Source: Mesobacillus subterraneus (GTDB taxonomy: Bacteria; Bacillota; Bacilli; Bacillales; Cytobacillaceae). Taken from it: a stretch of 64,000 nucleotides of DNA. Below, in pieces: positions 51,828-61,464 of the stretch; position 1 is the first letter of the stretch; the number at the start of each line of letters is the position of its first letter. The notes beneath the pieces were generated by a model. That model had not been told where the DNA came from. It made no database searches and saw only the letters and a program-made list of their open reading frames with translations. The DNA is taken from NCBI RefSeq assembly GCF_023715485.1, contig NZ_JAMBOF010000001.1, positions 434,001 through 498,000 on the forward strand. The letters run 5' to 3'. Position numbers and translations under genes: made by a program.

Positions 51828-52721
51828 ATGTCATCCATTTCAGAATTTCATCTTTTATCTGTACTTGCACAGGAAATGAATATGAGGAAAGCGGCAGAAA
51901 GGCTTTTTGTATCCCAGCCTGCCTTGTCGCAAAGGCTTCAGACCATTGAAAAGGATTGGGGCGCGAAGCTTTTCCTGCGGTCACAAAAAGGGCTGACCCT
52001 TACACCGGCGGGAGAAGTTGTCATCCAGTTTGTAAATGACACGATTTCCAGAGAAGAAAAAGCAAGAGAATCGATCCATGCATTAAATTCAGAAGTGTAT
52101 GGAACCCTTAAAATAGCTGTTGCATCAATTGTTGGCCAAAATTGGCTTCCCCAGGTTCTGAAGAAATATGTGAACCGATATCCGCAGGCTAAAATCTCGC
52201 TGGTCACAGGTTGGAGCAGTGAAATTTCAAAGGCATTGTATGAAGATCAGGTGCACATCGGAATTATCAGGGGAACACCTGATTGGAAAGGGGTCAAAAT
52301 TCACCTTTTTAAAGACAGTCTCTATCTGGTAGATACAGAAATAACCAGCCCTGAACAGGTATTGGAGACTGACAGGCCCTTTATCCAATTTAAAAGTGAT
52401 TCTAATTACTATCAGGAAATCCAGGATTGGTGGCTAAGACAATTCCAGACAGCTCCCAAGAGGACGATCATCGTCGACCAAATTGAGACCTGCAAGCAAA
52501 TGACATTCAATGGCATTGGTTATGCCATCCTCCCCGCAATAACTTTGAATGGGTTAGAAAAGGATATTTTCAAAGTGCCATTGCATGATGAAAATAATGA
52601 ACCGTTAGGGCGGGACACCTGGCTCCTTGGCTATGAATCAGCCTTCCAGCTGAAGCAAGTGCAGGCATTTCTTGATATTGTCAAGGAACATATTCTAGAT
52701 ACAAACAAGAATGAAAAATAG
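51828..52721 (+). CDS. ccpC: LysR family regulator CcpC
   Basis: LysR-type regulator of 297 residues. The helix-turn-helix is MRKAAERLFVSQPALSQRLQTIE (about residues 17-39) and the effector domain spans about 90-290. It matches my memory of B. subtilis CcpC, which represses citB and citZ and responds to citrate. The gene order ykuL-ccpC-dapH also matches, apart from the exporter before it and the lost ykuNOP flavodoxin genes after it. An exact CcpC box lies over its own promoter. Confidence 0.93.
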   Translation: MSSISEFHLLSVLAQEMNMRKAAERLFVSQPALSQRLQTIEKDWGAKLFLRSQKGLTLTPAGEVVIQFVNDTISREEKARESIHALNSEVYGTLKIAVASIVGQNWLPQVLKKYVNRYPQAKISLVTGWSSEISKALYEDQVHIGIIRGTPDWKGVKIHLFKDSLYLVDTEITSPEQVLETDRPFIQFKSDSNYYQEIQDWWLRQFQTAPKRTIIVDQIETCKQMTFNGIGYAILPAITLNGLEKDIFKVPLHDENNEPLGRDTWLLGYESAFQLKQVQAFLDIVKEHILDTNKNEK

Positions 52722-52792
52722 TTTTTCTTGTTTTCAATACTTTTGTTTGTTAAAGTAATTTTTAGAAAAATACATAAGTGGAGGTAATACAA

Positions 52793-53503
52793 ATGAAGAT
52801 GATGGATGCAAACGAAATTATTTCGTTTATTCAAAATAGCAAAAAAGCAACACCAGTAAAGGTTTATGTCAAAGGTGACCTCGAAGGAATCGATTTTGGT
52901 GCAAACACAAAAACGTTCATCTCTGGCAACACTGGCGTCATTTTTGGAGAGTGGGCTGAAATCAATCCTGCCATTGAAGCTAACCAGGCAAAAATTGAAG
53001 ACTATGTTGTAGAGAATGACCGCAGGAATTCAGCTATCCCATTGCTGGACATGAAAAATATCAAGGCACGAATTGAGCCGGGCGCGATCATCAGAGATCA
53101 GGTTGAAATTGGCGACAACGCTGTAATCATGATGGGTGCTTCTATCAACATCGGTGCAGTCATTGGTGAAGGTACGATGATCGACATGAACGTAGTACTT
53201 GGAGGCCGCGCTACTGTCGGCAAAAACTGCCACATCGGAGCGGGTTCCGTACTAGCAGGCGTAATTGAACCACCTTCTGCAAAGCCAGTCGTTGTCGAAG
53301 ACGATGTAGTGGTTGGCGCAAACGCAGTTGTTCTTGAGGGAGTTACCGTAGGAAAAGGAGCGGTTGTTGCAGCGGGAGCAATCGTAATCGATGATGTTCC
53401 ACCGTACACAGTTGTAGCTGGAACACCAGCTCGCGTCATTAAAGAAATCGATGAAAAGACTAAGTCTAAAACTGAAATCAAGCAGGAGCTTCGCCAGCTA
53501 TAA
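52793..53503 (+). CDS. dapH: Tetrahydrodipicolinate N-acetyltransferase DapH
   Basis: Left-handed beta-helix acyltransferase of 236 residues, which acetylates 2,3,4,5-tetrahydrodipicolinate in the lysine/diaminopimelate pathway. Hexapeptide repeats are plain from about residue 90 to 190 ([21 protein letters not shown], then [20 protein letters not shown]). ATG 52793 ([12 protein letters not shown]) is chosen, seven bases after GGAGGT; it gives the same length as B. subtilis DapH (YkuQ). A hairpin separates it from dapL, which is probably still partly co-transcribed. Confidence 0.96.
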   Translation: MKMMDANEIISFIQNSKKATPVKVYVKGDLEGIDFGANTKTFISGNTGVIFGEWAEINPAIEANQAKIEDYVVENDRRNSAIPLLDMKNIKARIEPGAIIRDQVEIGDNAVIMMGASINIGAVIGEGTMIDMNVVLGGRATVGKNCHIGAGSVLAGVIEPPSAKPVVVEDDVVVGANAVVLEGVTVGKGAVVAAGAIVIDDVPPYTVVAGTPARVIKEIDEKTKSKTEIKQELRQL

Positions 53504-53510
53504 AAGCGAG

Positions 53511-53541
53511 TAAGCGTGGATAGATAATCCGCGCTTTTCTT
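53511..53541 (+). terminator. Hairpin between dapH and dapL
   Basis: AAGCGTGGAT with ATCCGCGCTT (one mismatch) around a short loop, then TTCTTTT. It could terminate or attenuate; dapL starts only 19 bases later. Confidence 0.7.
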
Positions 53542-53559
53542 TTAAGGGAGAGATCTTTT

Positions 53560-54684
53560 TTGGAACAGGATACTTTTATAAAAATTAGAAGAGAGTTGCA
53601 CCAAATTCCTGAGCTGGGATTTAAAGAGTTTAAGACTCAGGCTTACCTGCTTGATTATTTGCACCAGCTTCCAAAGGACCGCCTGGAAATAAAAACTTGG
53701 GAGACAGGGATCTTTGTAAAAATCATAGGGAATCATCCCAAAAAAACAATCGGCTACAGGGCGGATATAGACGGCCTGCCGATAACCGAAGCAACCGGTT
53801 TGGAGTTTAAATCGTCGCATGATGGCCGGATGCACGCTTGCGGACATGATTTCCATATGACGATTGCACTGGGATTGATTAGGCACTTTGTTGACAACCC
53901 TATTGATGATCATTTGTTATTCATATTCCAGCCTGCCGAAGAGGGTCCTGGCGGAGCTGAACCGATGCTTAAGACAGAAATAATGAAGAGCTGGAAGCCA
54001 GATATGATCATCGCGCTGCATATCGCTCCTGAATATCCGGTAGGTACGATTGCTACAAGAGAGGGCCTGCTTTTTGCCAATACTTCTGAGCTTTTTATTG
54101 ACCTGGAAGGCAAAGGCGGACATGCTGCTTATCCTCATAATACAAATGATATGATTGTAGCTGCTTGTGCACTAGTGACTCAGCTGCAATCAGTCGTGGC
54201 AAGAAATATAGACCCGCTGGACAGCGCGGTTGTAACCGTAGGGAAAATTACTGGTGGAACTGTGCAAAATATCATCGCTGAAACAGCAAGAATAGAAGGT
54301 ACGATTAGGACCCTTTCTGTCGAATCTATGAATAAGGTTAAAGAAAGAATAGAGGCCCTTGTGAAGGGAATAGAAGTGGGGTATCAGTGCAAAACAGTGA
54401 TTGACTATGGTTCAATGTACCATCAGGTTTATAATCATGAGGAATTAACTCGTGAATTTATCAATTTCGCGGAGACAATTGAGAAAGTGGATGTGATTGT
54501 TTGCCGCGAAGCAATGACCGGAGAGGATTTTGGCTACATGCTTAAGGAAATCCCCGGGTTCATGTTCTGGCTCGGAGTCGATTCAGGCTATGGACTTCAC
54601 CATGCCAAATTAAATCCGGATGAAAGGGCAATAGGATCGGCGATTGATTTGCTGACCCAATATATTAAATATAAGTGCAGATGA
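53560..54684 (+). CDS. dapL: N-acetyldiaminopimelate deacetylase DapL
   Basis: M20-family amidohydrolase of 374 residues that removes the acetyl group from N-acetyl-LL-diaminopimelate. Metal-site motifs are [41 protein letters not shown] and [12 protein letters not shown]. It follows dapH as ykuR does ykuQ in B. subtilis. The start is TTG 53560 with AAGGGAGAG upstream. A clear terminator follows. Confidence 0.95.
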   Translation: MEQDTFIKIRRELHQIPELGFKEFKTQAYLLDYLHQLPKDRLEIKTWETGIFVKIIGNHPKKTIGYRADIDGLPITEATGLEFKSSHDGRMHACGHDFHMTIALGLIRHFVDNPIDDHLLFIFQPAEEGPGGAEPMLKTEIMKSWKPDMIIALHIAPEYPVGTIATREGLLFANTSELFIDLEGKGGHAAYPHNTNDMIVAACALVTQLQSVVARNIDPLDSAVVTVGKITGGTVQNIIAETARIEGTIRTLSVESMNKVKERIEALVKGIEVGYQCKTVIDYGSMYHQVYNHEELTREFINFAETIEKVDVIVCREAMTGEDFGYMLKEIPGFMFWLGVDSGYGLHHAKLNPDERAIGSAIDLLTQYIKYKCR

Positions 54685-54701
54685 AATTGCTAGTAAATAT
54701 G

Positions 54702-54731
54702 GTAGGAATGAAAATTCCTACTGTTTTTTTT
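54702..54731 (+). terminator. Terminator of dapH-dapL
   Basis: GTAGGAAT pairs with ATTCCTAC around GAAA, then TG and eight T residues. Confidence 0.9.
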
Positions 54732-54928
54732 ATCCAAAAAATGCATATCATTTTGTCGAAAAACGAAAACATGTTACACTAATATTCGGAATAAGGTATA
54801 TTTTCCAGCTGTTTTCATAGATATCTTTTCTGTTTAAATTAACGGGAGTTTGGGCAAACCATTTAAGTGGGGAATTGCAATTCTTGTAATTATAATGAGT
54901 GTTTATTTAAATTAATTATAATTTAAGA

Positions 54929-54957
54929 TTGACTCCAAATAATTGTTCTGTTATATT
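54929..54957 (+). promoter_or_regulatory. Sigma-A promoter of ykuU
   Basis: TTGACT (54929-54934) and TATATT (54952-54957) are spaced 17 bases apart. The predicted transcript starts near 54964, about 60 bases before the ykuU ATG. The rest of the 342-base gap upstream is AT rich and shows no PerR-type site. Confidence 0.75.
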
Positions 54958-54974
54958 TGGGACATAGGTTTTAA

Positions 54975-54994
54975 AAGACGCCATTGGGTGTCTT
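54975..54994 (+). other. 5'-UTR hairpin of ykuU mRNA
   Basis: AAGACGCC pairs with GGTGTCTT around ATTG. It would form about ten bases from the predicted 5' end and is not followed by T residues, so it may stabilise the mRNA instead of terminating it. Confidence 0.55.
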
Positions 54995-55026
54995 AAAAAT
55001 AATTATTGATATTGGAGGGATTTTAC

Positions 55027-55569
55027 ATGCCAGAACGTATGGTAGGTAAACAAGCACCACGCTTTGAAATGGACGCAGTATTAGCAAACAAGGAATTCGG
55101 AAAAGTAAGCCTTGAAGAAAACATGAAGAACGATAAGTGGACTGTTCTTTTCTTCTATCCAATGGACTTCACATTTGTTTGCCCAACTGAAATCACAGCT
55201 ATGTCTGACCGTTACGACGAGTTCGAAGACCTGGATGCTGAAGTAATCGGTGTTTCAACTGATACAATCCACACTCACCTTGCTTGGATCAAAACTGACC
55301 GCAAAGAAAATGGTCTTGGAGATCTAAAATATCCGCTAGCAGCTGACACGAACCACGTTGTTTCCCGTGAATACGGCGTATTAATTGAAGAAGAAGGCGT
55401 TGCTCTTCGCGGACTATACATCATCAGCCCTGAAGGTGAATTGATGTACTCAGTAGTTAACCACAACAATATCGGCCGTGATGTTGATGAAACTCTACGT
55501 GTACTTCAAGCTCTTCAAACTGGCGGCCTTTGCCCTGCAAACTGGAAGCCTGGACAAGCTACTCTTTAA
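55027..55569 (+). CDS. ykuU: 2-Cys peroxiredoxin, YkuU
   Basis: Typical 2-Cys peroxiredoxin of 180 residues. The peroxidatic Cys lies in FYPMDFTFVCPTE (about residue 51) and the resolving Cys in GGLCPANWKP near the end. GDLKYPLAAD and the YF-lacking C terminus suggest a robust, hyperoxidation-resistant type. ATG 55027 follows GGAGGG by seven bases; the frame extends seven codons upstream without reason. It has a strong sigma-A promoter and its own terminator. Confidence 0.93.
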   Translation: MPERMVGKQAPRFEMDAVLANKEFGKVSLEENMKNDKWTVLFFYPMDFTFVCPTEITAMSDRYDEFEDLDAEVIGVSTDTIHTHLAWIKTDRKENGLGDLKYPLAADTNHVVSREYGVLIEEEGVALRGLYIISPEGELMYSVVNHNNIGRDVDETLRVLQALQTGGLCPANWKPGQATL

Positions 55570-55597
55570 TAAATCGCGTTAAATCCGATGATAATTT

Positions 55598-55626
55598 AAA
55601 AGACCTAACTGCTGTTAGGTCTTTTT
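55598..55626 (+). terminator. Terminator of ykuU
   Basis: AGACCTAAC pairs with GTTAGGTCT around TGCT, with A and T runs on either side. Confidence 0.92.
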
Positions 55627-55759
55627 GTTACTATGCCCTTTTTGAATGCCGCTGAATTTTTCTGTGCGGGACATTTCTAAAAGAACACGAATACGATCTA
55701 TAGTCGAAAGAGGCTTAATAACAGCCTTTAATAACTACTTTCATTTGAGGGGTGCTATT

Positions 55760-56215
55760 ATGAAATTACGCGAACCAATGCCAGAATTAACTGGCGCTAC
55801 TGAATGGCTAAACGGAGAAGTGACTAGAGATCAATTGGTCGGTGAAAAACCGACTCTAATCCATTTCTGGTCAATCAGCTGCCACTTGTGCAAGGAAGCG
55901 ATGCCACAGGTCAATGAGTTCCGTGATAATTATAAAGAAAAGCTGAATGTGATCGCAGTTCATATGCCAAGGTCTGAAGATGATTTGAATCTTGAGGAAA
56001 TCAAGAAGGTTGCAGCTGAGCATAGCATCACACAGCCAATCTTCGTGGATAATGAACACAAATTGACTGAGACATTCGAAAATCAGTATGTTCCTGCATA
56101 TTATGTTTTCGATAAGGACGGTAAATTAAGACACTTCCAGGCTGGCGGAAGCGGAATGAAGATGCTTGAAAAGCGTGTGAACCGCGTTCTTGATGAATTG
56201 GAAAAGACTGAATAA
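55760..56215 (+). CDS. ykuV: Thiol-disulfide oxidoreductase, YkuV
   Basis: TlpA/ResA-like thioredoxin-fold protein of 151 residues without a signal peptide, so cytoplasmic. The active site is CHLC in HFWSISCHLCKEAMPQVN, and the cis-Pro lies in NQYVPAYYVFDKDG. B. subtilis YkuV is a cytoplasmic disulfide reductase. ATG 55760 follows GAGGGG; the open frame begins 38 codons earlier but covers the ykuU terminator region. A terminator follows. Confidence 0.92.
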   Translation: MKLREPMPELTGATEWLNGEVTRDQLVGEKPTLIHFWSISCHLCKEAMPQVNEFRDNYKEKLNVIAVHMPRSEDDLNLEEIKKVAAEHSITQPIFVDNEHKLTETFENQYVPAYYVFDKDGKLRHFQAGGSGMKMLEKRVNRVLDELEKTE

Positions 56216-56222
56216 AAATCAG

Positions 56223-56250
56223 GAAGCCGACTCATGTCGGCTTCTTTTTT
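56223..56250 (+). terminator. Terminator of ykuV
   Basis: GAAGCCGAC pairs with GTCGGCTTC around TCAT, followed by six T residues. Confidence 0.92.
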
Positions 56251-56605
56251 ATGGATGTTTTCGCTTAGAATAAAACAAGCTTCCATCCCGTATCTCTCTT
56301 GGCTTCGAGCTCTTTTTAGGAGGTTTTTAAACAGGAAATGCACTAAAACTCGCAAAAATCAAAGTGCCAATTTTTACTTTTGGATGTGAAAGCAACCAAG
56401 TTTAGAGCCTTTTTTTATTTATTTATGTCTGATTATTCACATAAACAAAAAAATAAAAAAATTCTATAAAAAAGCTGGAAATATATTTCGAAACCCGATA
56501 TATTAATGTATACGTGCCTGTTATTTATGTTAAGCTTTTCCAAAACTAAGAGGCACCAATGATATTTGTTGTGGAGAATCTGTTATTTCCAAAGGGGGGG
56601 AATGA
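56251..56605. other. Intergenic region upstream of yknU
   Basis: The 355 bases are AT rich. A T run (AGAGCCTTTTTTTATTTATTT) lies near 56400 without a clear stem. No rok or other B. subtilis ykuV-yknU interval gene is present, and no small gene is recognised. Confidence 0.45.
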
Positions 56606-58354
56606 ATGGAGACATTCAAAAAACTAAAGGCTTACTATTGGCCTTACAAAAATTATTTCATTTGGTCAATTTTGTTTATGCTGATTGTAACGGCTATTAC
56701 AGTCGTTTATCCAATGATTCTGCAGATCACGATTGATGATGCGGTGATAGGCGGAAGGTACGAACTTATACCTGTATTGGCAGCCGGCTTTGTAGGCTTC
56801 ATGGTCGTAAAAGGTATTTGTACTTATATTTATCAATATACCGGCGATTTGTTTGGCATTCATTCGGTTTATAAATTAAGGAACTCGCTTTACGAAAAAC
56901 TTCAGTTTTTGTCTTTTAGATATTATGACAATGCCAAGACAGGAGATTTGATGTCCCGGCTTACAGCTGATGTGGAAGGCTTTCGTTTTTTCCTAAGCTT
57001 CGGCTTCTCCGAATTAATTCGATTCGTCCTGTTAATAGGCATCAGTTTTTCAGTGATGTTCTATTATTCTGTTTCACTGACATTTGTGACACTAGCTACT
57101 CTTCCGTTCCTGGCAATCGTTGTTTTTAAGTTTGACAAGGCCGTTCATCCCGCTTTCAGGAGCATACGTAAATCATTCGGCAAACTTAATACAAAGGTCC
57201 AGGAGAATATCAGCGGAATCAACACAGTTAAATCTCTGTCCAGAGAAGAATATGAGATTGGCAGATTCAATGATTCTAATGGCGATTATAAAGATAAATA
57301 CTTATTCACGTCTGAAATTTGGGCAAAGTATTTTCCGTTGATGGAGTTCATGGGAAACTTAAGTGTCGTGCTTCTGCTTGGCTATGGTGGTTATCTCGTA
57401 ATGAACGATTCTCTGCAGCCTGGCGAGCTGGTCGCATTTTACAGCCTTGTTTGGTATATCATGTGGCCGATCATGAACCTCGGTTTCGTTGTTAATTTAT
57501 TTTCCCAGTCCAAAGCTTCAGGTGAGAGGCTGTTGGAAATCCTGGAAGCAGAAACCGAAATCGAAGACAAGGATGAAGCGGTCGAAATCGAAAAGCTTTC
57601 AGGTGAGGTAGAATTTAATAACGTAACGCTTCGTTACGGAGACGATGAAAATGAAGCGTTGTACGATATATCATTCAAAGCCCAGCCTGGCCAGATAATT
57701 GGTCTTATTGGATCCACTGGATCTGGTAAAACAAGTATTACCCAGCTAATGACCAGATTTTACGAGCCGGTCGAAGGTCAGGTGCTTATTGATAATCGTG
57801 ATATAAAAGATTACTCACTAAGGTCGCTGAGGAGCAACATTGGCATAGTGCTTCAGGAATCATTTTTATTTTCATCATCCATCAAAGCGAATATTTCTTA
57901 TGGCAATCCTGATGCAACGATGGAAGAAATAATTGATGCCGCAACACGGGCACAGGCGCACAGTTATATCATGGAGCTGCCTGATGGCTATGATACGATT
58001 CTTGGAGAGCGAGGGATGGGGCTATCTGGAGGCCAGAAGCAGAGGATTGCGATCGCCAGGGCTATCTGTGTCAATCCGAGCATCTTAATCCTGGATGATG
58101 CCACGAGTGCAGTCGACATGGAAACTGAATTCAAAATCCAGAAAGCACTGCTAGAAGTCATGAAGGGAAGGACAACATTCATCATTGCACACAGAATATC
58201 CTCACTGAAGCATGCAGATGAAATTCTCGTACTTGAAAATGGAGCAATTGCTGAACGAGGGACACACGAGCAGTTAATTAAAAATGGTGGAACATACCAA
58301 AAAATATACGATATCCAATTTAAAGACCGCCATAAAGCGACACAAACTGGCTGA
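56606..58354 (+). CDS. yknU: ABC exporter half-transporter YknU
   Basis: Fused membrane-ATPase protein of 582 residues: six TM helices (about 15-310) and a nucleotide-binding domain (about 335-575). It shows Walker A GSTGSGKTS, signature LSGGQKQRIAIAR, Walker B ILILDDATSAVD and H-loop IIAHRISS. The catalytic Glu after Walker B is replaced by Asp, so this half should form the degenerate ATP site of a heterodimer with YknV. The substrate is unknown; the B. subtilis pair is linked to the SdpC-resistance neighbourhood by name only. The RBS is GGGGGGG before ATG 56606. Confidence 0.92.
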   Translation: METFKKLKAYYWPYKNYFIWSILFMLIVTAITVVYPMILQITIDDAVIGGRYELIPVLAAGFVGFMVVKGICTYIYQYTGDLFGIHSVYKLRNSLYEKLQFLSFRYYDNAKTGDLMSRLTADVEGFRFFLSFGFSELIRFVLLIGISFSVMFYYSVSLTFVTLATLPFLAIVVFKFDKAVHPAFRSIRKSFGKLNTKVQENISGINTVKSLSREEYEIGRFNDSNGDYKDKYLFTSEIWAKYFPLMEFMGNLSVVLLLGYGGYLVMNDSLQPGELVAFYSLVWYIMWPIMNLGFVVNLFSQSKASGERLLEILEAETEIEDKDEAVEIEKLSGEVEFNNVTLRYGDDENEALYDISFKAQPGQIIGLIGSTGSGKTSITQLMTRFYEPVEGQVLIDNRDIKDYSLRSLRSNIGIVLQESFLFSSSIKANISYGNPDATMEEIIDAATRAQAHSYIMELPDGYDTILGERGMGLSGGQKQRIAIARAICVNPSILILDDATSAVDMETEFKIQKALLEVMKGRTTFIIAHRISSLKHADEILVLENGAIAERGTHEQLIKNGGTYQKIYDIQFKDRHKATQTG

Positions 58355-58547
58355 GGGATCTAGCATGAAAGTCGATAAATCTGCGCTTGCAAGTTAATGA
58401 TGAGGCATACTGATTCAAAGTTGAAACTATTGTCTGTCAACGAGGTAATGACGGGTGATACGGAGGAAAAAATTGAATTAACACCCCTAATGGCCTCGGG
58501 TGACAATGACCATCAATATTGTAAATGAGATTACTGGAGGGAAGGTT

Positions 58548-60365
58548 TTGAGCAAAAAAAGCAACGCTCAAGTTTTAAGGAGATTTCAATATTCAACGGA
58601 CCAAATCATCGATAAGCCTTTTAACTGGCAGCAAATGTTGAGGCTTTTCAGTTATATGCTGCCATATAGGACCACGCTGGTACCATTGTCGATTGCCATG
58701 GTGTTAATCACTACAGCGGTCAGGCTTGTTATTCCAATCCTGATCGGGATTTACACGCTGGACCAGGCAGTTAAAAATAAAGATGCAACAATGCTGTTCT
58801 GGCTCGTTGCGCTTATTGCCGGACTGTATGCTTCAGCGTACATCGCTAATGTATTCAGGATCCGCTGGATGAACCAATTAGGACAAAATGTCATTTATGA
58901 CTTGCGCAGGCACTTATTCACGCATGTCCAGAATCTGTCCCATCGCTTTTTTGACCAGCGTTCTGCCGGATCGATCCTGGTAAGAATCATGAATGACATC
59001 AACTCGCTGCAGGAGCTGTTCACCAATGGCGTAATCAATTTGCTGATGGATATCGTTTTGCTGGTCGGCGTCTTTTTTATTCTGTTTTCTTTAAGTCCCC
59101 AGCTGACATTAGCGATCATGATTATCCTGCCAATAATGTTCTTGATTTCAACGAAATTGCGGAAAAATATCAGGCGCTCTTGGCAGGATGTCCGCTTGAA
59201 GCAATCCAAGCTTAATTCCCACCTGAATGAAAGCATCCAGGGAATCAGGGTTACACAGTCGTTTACTCAGGAAAAAGAAAACATGGTATTCTTTGATGGA
59301 ATCAATGAAGAAACATTCCAAAGCTGGAAATCGGCTTCTCAGAAGAACGCGATGTTCCGTCCGCTGGTCGAATTGACGAATGCACTGGGCACGGCGGTGT
59401 TGATCTGGTACGGTGCGCATTTAATCCAAAATGGAACAATCTCAATCGGTGTGTTTGTATCATTTGCCTTCTATCTGGGAATGTTTTGGGAGCCTATTTC
59501 AAGACTTGGTCAGGTATACAACCAATTATTGATGGGGATGGCATCTTCTGAACGCATCTTTGAATTTTTGGATGAGAAGCCAATTGTTTCCGAAGCAGCA
59601 AATCCTGTCGTGCTCGATGATATACGAGGAGAAATCGAATTTGAAAAAGTAGTCTTCTCCTATGATGATAAGCGGACCGCCCTAAAGGGGATCAACCTGA
59701 AGATGCATGCTGGCCAAACGGTAGCACTCGTCGGCCACACTGGATCAGGAAAGACGACGATTGCCAATTTAATCAGCCGCTTTTATGATCCTACCTCCGG
59801 AAAGGTTTTGGTAGATGGACATAATTTAAAAGATATTTCCATCGGCAGCTTAAGGAAACACATTAGTATCGTTCTCCAGGATACCTTTATTTTTTCAGGC
59901 ACGATTTATGATAATATTCGTTTCGGCCGGCCGGAAGCATCCGAGGACGAAGTAAAGGCTGCCGCAAAAGCAGTAGGGGCTTCGGACTTCATCGAGAAGC
60001 TGCCTAACGGGTATCAAACAGAGGTAGAGGAGCGCGGCAATATTCTTTCAGTAGGTGAAAGGCAGCTCCTTTCGTTCGCAAGGGCCCTTCTCGCTAATCC
60101 TAAAATATTGATTATGGATGAAGCGACGGCAAGTATTGATACAGAGACGGAAATGAAGATCCAGAAGGCCCTTAAGACACTGTTGAACGGCCGGACGGCT
60201 ATCATCATCGCCCACAGGCTGTCAACAATAAGGGAAGCTGACAATATTTTTGTGCTTGAGAATGGGTTGATCATCGAAAGAGGAAACCATGGGCAGCTGA
60301 TGAATTCAAAAGGTGAATATTATCATCTTGTCCAGGCGCAATTTAATATGCTGGGTGCTGTTTAA
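58548..60365 (+). CDS. yknV: ABC exporter half-transporter YknV
   Basis: Partner half-transporter of 605 residues: six TM helices (about 35-325) and a nucleotide-binding domain (about 350-600). It shows Walker A GHTGSGKTT, signature LSVGERQLLSFARAL (G-to-V change at the third position), Walker B ILIMDEATASID with the catalytic Glu, and H-loop IIAHRLST. The start is TTG 58548, because GGAGGGAAGG lies just before it; an in-frame GTG at 58500 has no RBS. It follows yknU by 193 bases. A terminator closes the pair. Confidence 0.92.
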   Translation: MSKKSNAQVLRRFQYSTDQIIDKPFNWQQMLRLFSYMLPYRTTLVPLSIAMVLITTAVRLVIPILIGIYTLDQAVKNKDATMLFWLVALIAGLYASAYIANVFRIRWMNQLGQNVIYDLRRHLFTHVQNLSHRFFDQRSAGSILVRIMNDINSLQELFTNGVINLLMDIVLLVGVFFILFSLSPQLTLAIMIILPIMFLISTKLRKNIRRSWQDVRLKQSKLNSHLNESIQGIRVTQSFTQEKENMVFFDGINEETFQSWKSASQKNAMFRPLVELTNALGTAVLIWYGAHLIQNGTISIGVFVSFAFYLGMFWEPISRLGQVYNQLLMGMASSERIFEFLDEKPIVSEAANPVVLDDIRGEIEFEKVVFSYDDKRTALKGINLKMHAGQTVALVGHTGSGKTTIANLISRFYDPTSGKVLVDGHNLKDISIGSLRKHISIVLQDTFIFSGTIYDNIRFGRPEASEDEVKAAAKAVGASDFIEKLPNGYQTEVEERGNILSVGERQLLSFARALLANPKILIMDEATASIDTETEMKIQKALKTLLNGRTAIIIAHRLSTIREADNIFVLENGLIIERGNHGQLMNSKGEYYHLVQAQFNMLGAV

Positions 60366-60397
60366 AAGCCTTCTTATTGAAGGCTTTATTTTTTTAT
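60365..60397 (+). terminator. Terminator of yknU-yknV
   Basis: AAAGCCTTC pairs with GAAGGCTTT around TTATT, followed by A and seven T residues; the arm overlaps the yknV stop codon. Confidence 0.9.
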
Positions 60398-60461
60398 TCT
60401 GTAACTTTTTTGTAATATAAGCGTCAGATTCATAAACAGCTATCAATTAGGGGGCCTTTTA

Positions 60462-61409
60462 GTGTCGAAAAAGAAACTGGCAGTTATTTTATCATTTTTT
60501 CTATTTCTTGCGGGTTGCAGCGGTGGCATGTCTAATGAAGATAGTAAATCAAGCTATGATCAGGAAGCTGACTCAGGCGCTTTGGATAATGCCAAAAGTG
60601 AAGAAATTGCTTTTTCAGAAGGTGAGGAAAATTCATCTGCAGGAGAGTCTTCAGCTGATGATGAAAAAGCTAAGACAAATAGTGACAATGCAGCTATCAA
60701 TCGGATGGTCATCTTTAACGCCGAAATGGCTTTAAGAGTTGAAAATTACGAAAAAGCACGTAATGCCCTTGAACAAAAAGCAAATAATTACAATGGCTAT
60801 ATCGTTCAGTCCAGTTCGTCACGTTATGATGATGATCAGCAGAGCGGGACAATGACATTCAGGATTCCACAGGAGAATTTTCAAGCTTTCCTTAATGATG
60901 CGGAGGGTTTAGCTGTAAAAGTTAATAACAGGCAGGTAAGCGGCCAGGATGTCACGGAGGAATACGTAGATATAGAATCCAGACTGAAGTCAAAAAGGGC
61001 AGTAGAAGCTAGACTGCTTGAATTTATGAAACAGGCACAGAAAACAGAGGATTTGTTGAAAATATCTTCAGACCTCGCAAACGTTCAGGAGGAAATCGAA
61101 CAAATTGCCGGAAGAAAAAAGTTCCTTGAGAATCAGACCGCTTTTTCGACAGTGACGATCAATTTAGAAGAAAATACAATATCTGTCCCCAAAATTGATA
61201 ATGACAGCTTGAACACTTGGCAAAAGATTAAAAAGCAATTCGCGGAAAACATCAATATCCTGCTCTCTGCGGGTTCAGGTATCATCGTGTTCCTGGTCGG
61301 AAACCTGCCTATTTTGTTGATTGTCGGCACAATAGTGGCTTCAATTATTTATTTTGTCAGAAAATCTGCGAGACGCTCAGGAAATAATAATATTGATTCC
61401 AATAGTTAG
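60462..61409 (+). CDS. DUF4349 domain lipoprotein
   Basis: Lipoprotein of 315 residues with lipobox LAGC (Cys 19), a Ser/Glu/Asp-rich linker to about residue 80, and a DUF4349 domain (about 82-240) that contains EMALRVENYEKARNALEQKA, SGTMTFRIPQENFQAFL and a coiled coil (SDLANVQEEIEQIAGRKKFL). One TM helix near the C terminus (about 270-300) follows. Function is unknown; it resembles a periplasmic adaptor in shape. The start is GTG 60462 after GGGGG. It lies after yknUV with its own promoter region. Confidence 0.88.
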   Translation: MSKKKLAVILSFFLFLAGCSGGMSNEDSKSSYDQEADSGALDNAKSEEIAFSEGEENSSAGESSADDEKAKTNSDNAAINRMVIFNAEMALRVENYEKARNALEQKANNYNGYIVQSSSSRYDDDQQSGTMTFRIPQENFQAFLNDAEGLAVKVNNRQVSGQDVTEEYVDIESRLKSKRAVEARLLEFMKQAQKTEDLLKISSDLANVQEEIEQIAGRKKFLENQTAFSTVTINLEENTISVPKIDNDSLNTWQKIKKQFAENINILLSAGSGIIVFLVGNLPILLIVGTIVASIIYFVRKSARRSGNNNIDSNS

Positions 61410-61431
61410 TCATACACAATATAGCCAACAA

Positions 61432-61463
61432 AAAAAACCGTTGCAATCGCAACGGTTTTTTCT
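61432..61463. terminator. Bidirectional terminator between DUF4349 gene and rnjA
   Basis: AAAACCGTTGC pairs with GCAACGGTTTT around AATC, with A and T runs on both sides; convergent genes end here. Confidence 0.93.
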
Positions 61464-61464
61464 T

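Noticed and set aside
54890-54928. PerR box upstream of the ykuU peroxiredoxin
   Set aside because: TTATAAT half sites occur in the AT-rich region but the second half does not match TTATAATNATTATAA.
58448-58528. 26-codon ORF between yknU and yknV
   Set aside because: Its RBS (CGAGGT) is only two bases from the ATG and the peptide has no recognisable property; more likely non-coding leader of yknV.
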